From Candidatus Brocadiales bacterium (GTDB lineage: Bacteria; Planctomycetota; Brocadiia; Brocadiales; Bathyanammoxibiaceae), in contig JAUQZZ010000087.1 in assembly GCA_030586765.1 (NCBI GenBank), positions 1 to 8,285 on the forward strand: 8,285 bases of DNA. The letters are read 5' to 3'. The notes below the pieces were generated by a model. It was not told where the DNA came from, made no database searches, and saw only the letters and a list, made by a program, of their open reading frames with translations. This document shows, piece by piece, positions 6,501-8,285 of this stretch. The position numbers and the translations under genes are program-made. How positions within the stretch are numbered: the first letter of the stretch is position 1; every line of letters starts with the position of its first letter.

Positions 6501-6772
6501 TTTTTCCCCTTTTTCCAGTAACGGTTAATCTGAGAAGTTAAGTAGGTAGTAATAACTAGGAAATGGGCTTCCTTTTCTTCATAAACTACACGAAGTAACT
6601 GAGTCTCTTTGCCTAGTTTTAGCCGACGATGTGCCACTAAGCGTCCTCCATAACCCTCAACAATCTGTTCCGGATGTAAGAGGGCATGTTTAACTAAATC
6701 TTCGTTTATGCCCCTGCGTACCATCTTCCTTCTAGCCAGCGGGATGATTTCAATAGGTTTCATCTTCTCCAT
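6497..6772 (-). CDS. DUF4258 domain protein (toxin-like)
   Basis: The protein has 91 residues and shows the DUF4258 pattern: an N-terminal helix with ARRKMVRRGINEDLVKHALLHPEQIVEGYGGR (13-44), then LLRVVYEE (59-66) and FLVITTYLTSQINRYW (71-86). The family has a compact fold compared by some with RelE-like ribonucleases, and it is usually encoded next to DUF2283 or a small antitoxin. The protein is basic, as expected for an RNA-binding toxin, but no catalytic residues can be assigned safely. Two starts are possible: ATG 6772, or ATG 6763 three codons later, which has GGAG just ahead. A good -10 hexamer and a palindrome lie directly upstream, so the pair may have its own autoregulated promoter. 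It is separated from pncB by 66 nt, part of which is a decayed copy of the nadE start. Confidence 0.83.
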   Translation of the reverse strand: MEKMKPIEIIPLARRKMVRRGINEDLVKHALLHPEQIVEGYGGRLVAHRRLKLGKETQLLRVVYEEKEAHFLVITTYLTSQINRYWKKGKK

Positions 6773-6780
6773 CCTGTCGG

Positions 6781-6791
6781 ATGGAATCCAT
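6781..6791. promoter_or_regulatory. Short palindrome, candidate operator
   Basis: ATGGA and TCCAT are perfect 5-nt arms around a single base. The site overlaps the downstream edge of the candidate -10 box and the predicted transcription start, where a repressor from a toxin-antitoxin-like pair would be expected to bind. It is short and could be chance. Confidence 0.25.
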
Positions 6792-6795
6792 TATA
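6790..6795 (-). promoter_or_regulatory. Candidate -10 box (TATAAT) for the DUF4258/DUF2283 pair
   Basis: A perfect TATAAT occurs on the minus strand in the only sizeable gap of the operon core, about 17 nt ahead of the DUF4258 start. No good -35 hexamer stands at 16-18 nt; the nearest candidates match poorly. The predicted transcript would start near 6783, giving a very short leader, which fits the second ATG (6763) better than the first. Confidence 0.35.
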
Positions 6796-6816
6796 TGCTA
6801 GTCCGCCTGTTCACCT

Positions 6817-6843
6817 TTTATCTGTTAGAAGGCTATCTTCATG
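6817..6843 (-). pseudogene. Decayed copy of the nadE 5' end after pncB
   Basis: On the minus strand the ATG at 6842 begins a frame reading M-K-I-A-F-stop-Q-I-K, against M-K-I-A-L-A-Q-I-N at the true nadE start; identity is 23 of 27 nt and the reading frame is preserved. Its ATG overlaps the TGA stop of pncB as ATGA. The simplest reading is that this is the original nadE start position, separated from the gene when the DUF4258/DUF2283 cassette entered and left a duplicate behind. Similarity stops abruptly after ACAGATAAA. Confidence 0.65.
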
Positions 6844-8236
6844 GTCTCTTAAGCGCTGGCTTATTAGCCTCCCGCAGGCCCTCTTCTGTATGCTTCTTTA
6901 ACTCCTCTAAGCGCTGACTCTTATTTACAGGATACATCTCAGTAGTCTTCAGGGCCTTTAGGCCCTGGGGCAGATGGACCAGGGATTCTAGGGCCCTCTT
7001 ACGTATGTCCTTAATGTCTGGCAGGTCTATGCAGATACGCCCCTCCTTCATAGCAGGCTCTAAGAGGGCGACACCCCCGATATCTTCGTCCTCCAGGCCG
7101 ATGACGTCCTCCTTACACTCTCCCCTTTCATTAAAGAGTCGGTAGACCTGTTTTTTTGCAGGGTAAAAGACCTTGTCTTCGCTGAACTTCATCTTTGGGA
7201 TGGCCCTCCCGTGCCACTCCTGTTCTACCAGCTTATATATACCTCCCAGGGCAGGCTGGTCTTTGGAGGTGACCATCTCTGTGCCTACCCCAAAGAGGTC
7301 TATGGGGGCGCCTTTATCCAATAGTTCTGCAACCCTGTCCTCGTTCAGGTCTCCACTGGCCATAATCTTCACGTATTTCAGGCCTGCCTCATCCAGTATC
7401 CTTCTCACTCCCTTGCTCAGTTTCAGAAGGTCACCGCTATCTATTCTAACGGCCAGGAGCTTATCCGCAAGGCCAATATCCCTGGCCAGGCCAGCGGCCT
7501 TCAGGGTGTCATAGGTATCTATAAGCAGGGCAGTGCTTTCTGGAAAGACGTTGTAGAAGCGGCGGAAGGCCTCCTCTTCGCTATCAAAGGCCATCACCCA
7601 GGAGTGGGCCATGGTGCCTAAGACGGGTATACCCAGCTCATATCCTGCCAGGACATTAGAGGTGGAGGTACAGCCCCCAATAAAACAAGCCCTGGCGGCC
7701 AGCACTGCCGCCTGGGGCCCATGGGCCCTTCGGCTCCCAAAGTCTGTTACCTCCCTGTCCCTGGCAGCCAGCACTACTCGGGCGGCCTTAGAGGCTATAA
7801 GGGTCTGGAAGTTTATGGTAGCCAGGAGGAAGGTCTCCACTAGCTGGGTCTCTATCATAGGGGCGGTTATCCTCAGGATAGGCTCCTCGGCAAAGACCGC
7901 TGTTCCTTCAGGGATGGCATAGACATCTCCGCTAAAGCGAAAGTCCTTCAGGTATTTGAAGAAGCCCCCTTTTACATATTTGAAGGAGGGGTGATGCCTG
8001 AGGAAGTCTATGTATTCCTTGGAAAAATGCAGGTGTCTCAGGTAGTGTAGGGCCTGCTCCAGTCCAGCGGCCAGGAGGAAGGAGCGATTCTCAGGCATCT
8101 TTCTCACAAATAGCTCAAAGGTGGCAGGACGGTTCATGTCATTCTGGAAGTATCCTGCCGCCATGGTCAATTGATAAAAGTCTGTGACCAGGCAGAGATT
8201 TTCGTCCTTTACATATAATGGCTTAGGCTCGCGCAC
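6839..8236 (-). CDS. pncB: Nicotinate phosphoribosyltransferase
   Basis: The enzyme joins nicotinate to PRPP, with ATP hydrolysis, to give nicotinate mononucleotide in the Preiss-Handler salvage route to NAD, in the cytosol. The 465-residue protein shows TDFYQLTMA (18-26), TDFGSRRAHGPQAA (164-177), GTMAHSWVMAF (207-217) with the His211 expected to be phosphorylated, VRIDSGDL (263-270), ASGDLNE (293-299) and FGVGTEMVTSKDQPALGGIYKL (315-336). Length agrees with the family. The start is a GTG at 8236: no ATG, GTG or TTG is found in frame before an upstream TAA, and the next Met (residue 25) falls inside the TDFYQLTM motif. Its Shine-Dalgarno (GGA) is weak. It is the first gene visible in the block and shares its pathway with nadE. 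Its TGA stop overlaps the ATG of the decayed nadE start. Confidence 0.95.
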   Translation of the reverse strand: MREPKPLYVKDENLCLVTDFYQLTMAAGYFQNDMNRPATFELFVRKMPENRSFLLAAGLEQALHYLRHLHFSKEYIDFLRHHPSFKYVKGGFFKYLKDFRFSGDVYAIPEGTAVFAEEPILRITAPMIETQLVETFLLATINFQTLIASKAARVVLAARDREVTDFGSRRAHGPQAAVLAARACFIGGCTSTSNVLAGYELGIPVLGTMAHSWVMAFDSEEEAFRRFYNVFPESTALLIDTYDTLKAAGLARDIGLADKLLAVRIDSGDLLKLSKGVRRILDEAGLKYVKIMASGDLNEDRVAELLDKGAPIDLFGVGTEMVTSKDQPALGGIYKLVEQEWHGRAIPKMKFSEDKVFYPAKKQVYRLFNERGECKEDVIGLEDEDIGGVALLEPAMKEGRICIDLPDIKDIRKRALESLVHLPQGLKALKTTEMYPVNKSQRLEELKKHTEEGLREANKPALKRP

Positions 8237-8285
8237 GGTAGTCCAGTAAAAAGGGGTGTTTAAATGGCTAGGTTATGAATATAGT
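8237..8285. other. Leader of pncB, cut by window edge
   Basis: These 49 nt upstream of the pncB start are AT-rich and contain TATATT near the edge on the minus strand. Without further sequence no promoter or NAD-responsive operator can be judged. No open frame continues into it in the pncB frame, because a TAA is present. Confidence 0.3.

Noticed and set aside
8237..8285. Promoter or NAD-responsive operator ahead of pncB
   Set aside because: Only 49 nt are visible and no -35/-10 pair can be assigned before the window ends.

Overview
The window carries one long run of minus-strand genes, read from high to low coordinates. They form a compact, operon-like block with very short spacings or ATGA stop/start overlaps. 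In transcription order the genes are: nicotinate phosphoribosyltransferase (pncB type, GTG start), a DUF4258/DUF2283 pair, a two-domain NAD synthetase (nadE), a small cysteine-rich protein, an exported metallo-beta-lactamase-fold protein, an AmrS-type radical SAM enzyme, a SAM hydrolase (DUF62 family), a four-helix-bundle (23S rRNA intervening-sequence type) protein, and bioA, which runs off the left edge. No rRNA, tRNA, CRISPR array or convincing terminator was seen. The plus-strand open frames are antisense shadows.

The source looks like a bacterium of roughly balanced base composition with frequent AGG, ATA, GGG and CTA codons. AmrS, a DUF4258/DUF2283 pair, a four-helix-bundle gene and a CPxCCG-type cysteine-rich protein together suggest an uncultivated, probably anaerobic lineage, such as a Planctomycetota-, Nitrospirota- or Omnitrophota-like group. 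The sequence alone does not fix the phylum.

The core genes serve cofactor metabolism. PncB makes nicotinate mononucleotide and NadE performs the last step to NAD; nadD is not in the window. BioA uses SAM as amino donor in biotin synthesis, AmrS cleaves SAM by radical chemistry, and the DUF62 enzyme hydrolyses SAM to adenosine and methionine, so three successive core genes act on SAM.

The most interesting signals are two insertion scars in this operon. (1) Just after pncB lies a 27-nt diverged copy (23/27 identical) of the first codons of nadE. It reads MKIAF-stop-QIK against MKIALAQIN, and its ATG overlaps the pncB stop as ATGA. The real nadE start is 663 nt further on, beyond the DUF4258/DUF2283 cassette. 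This suggests the cassette entered an ancestral pncB-nadE ATGA junction and duplicated the nadE start. (2) The four-helix-bundle gene sits between two inverted arrays of a 7-bp repeat (about GCASTAA), themselves bracketed by a direct TTTATTT repeat. Removing the insert would put bioA 4 nt after the SAM hydrolase stop. In addition, the glutaminase domain of NadE has Gly148 where the catalytic Cys is expected, so the enzyme may use free ammonia.
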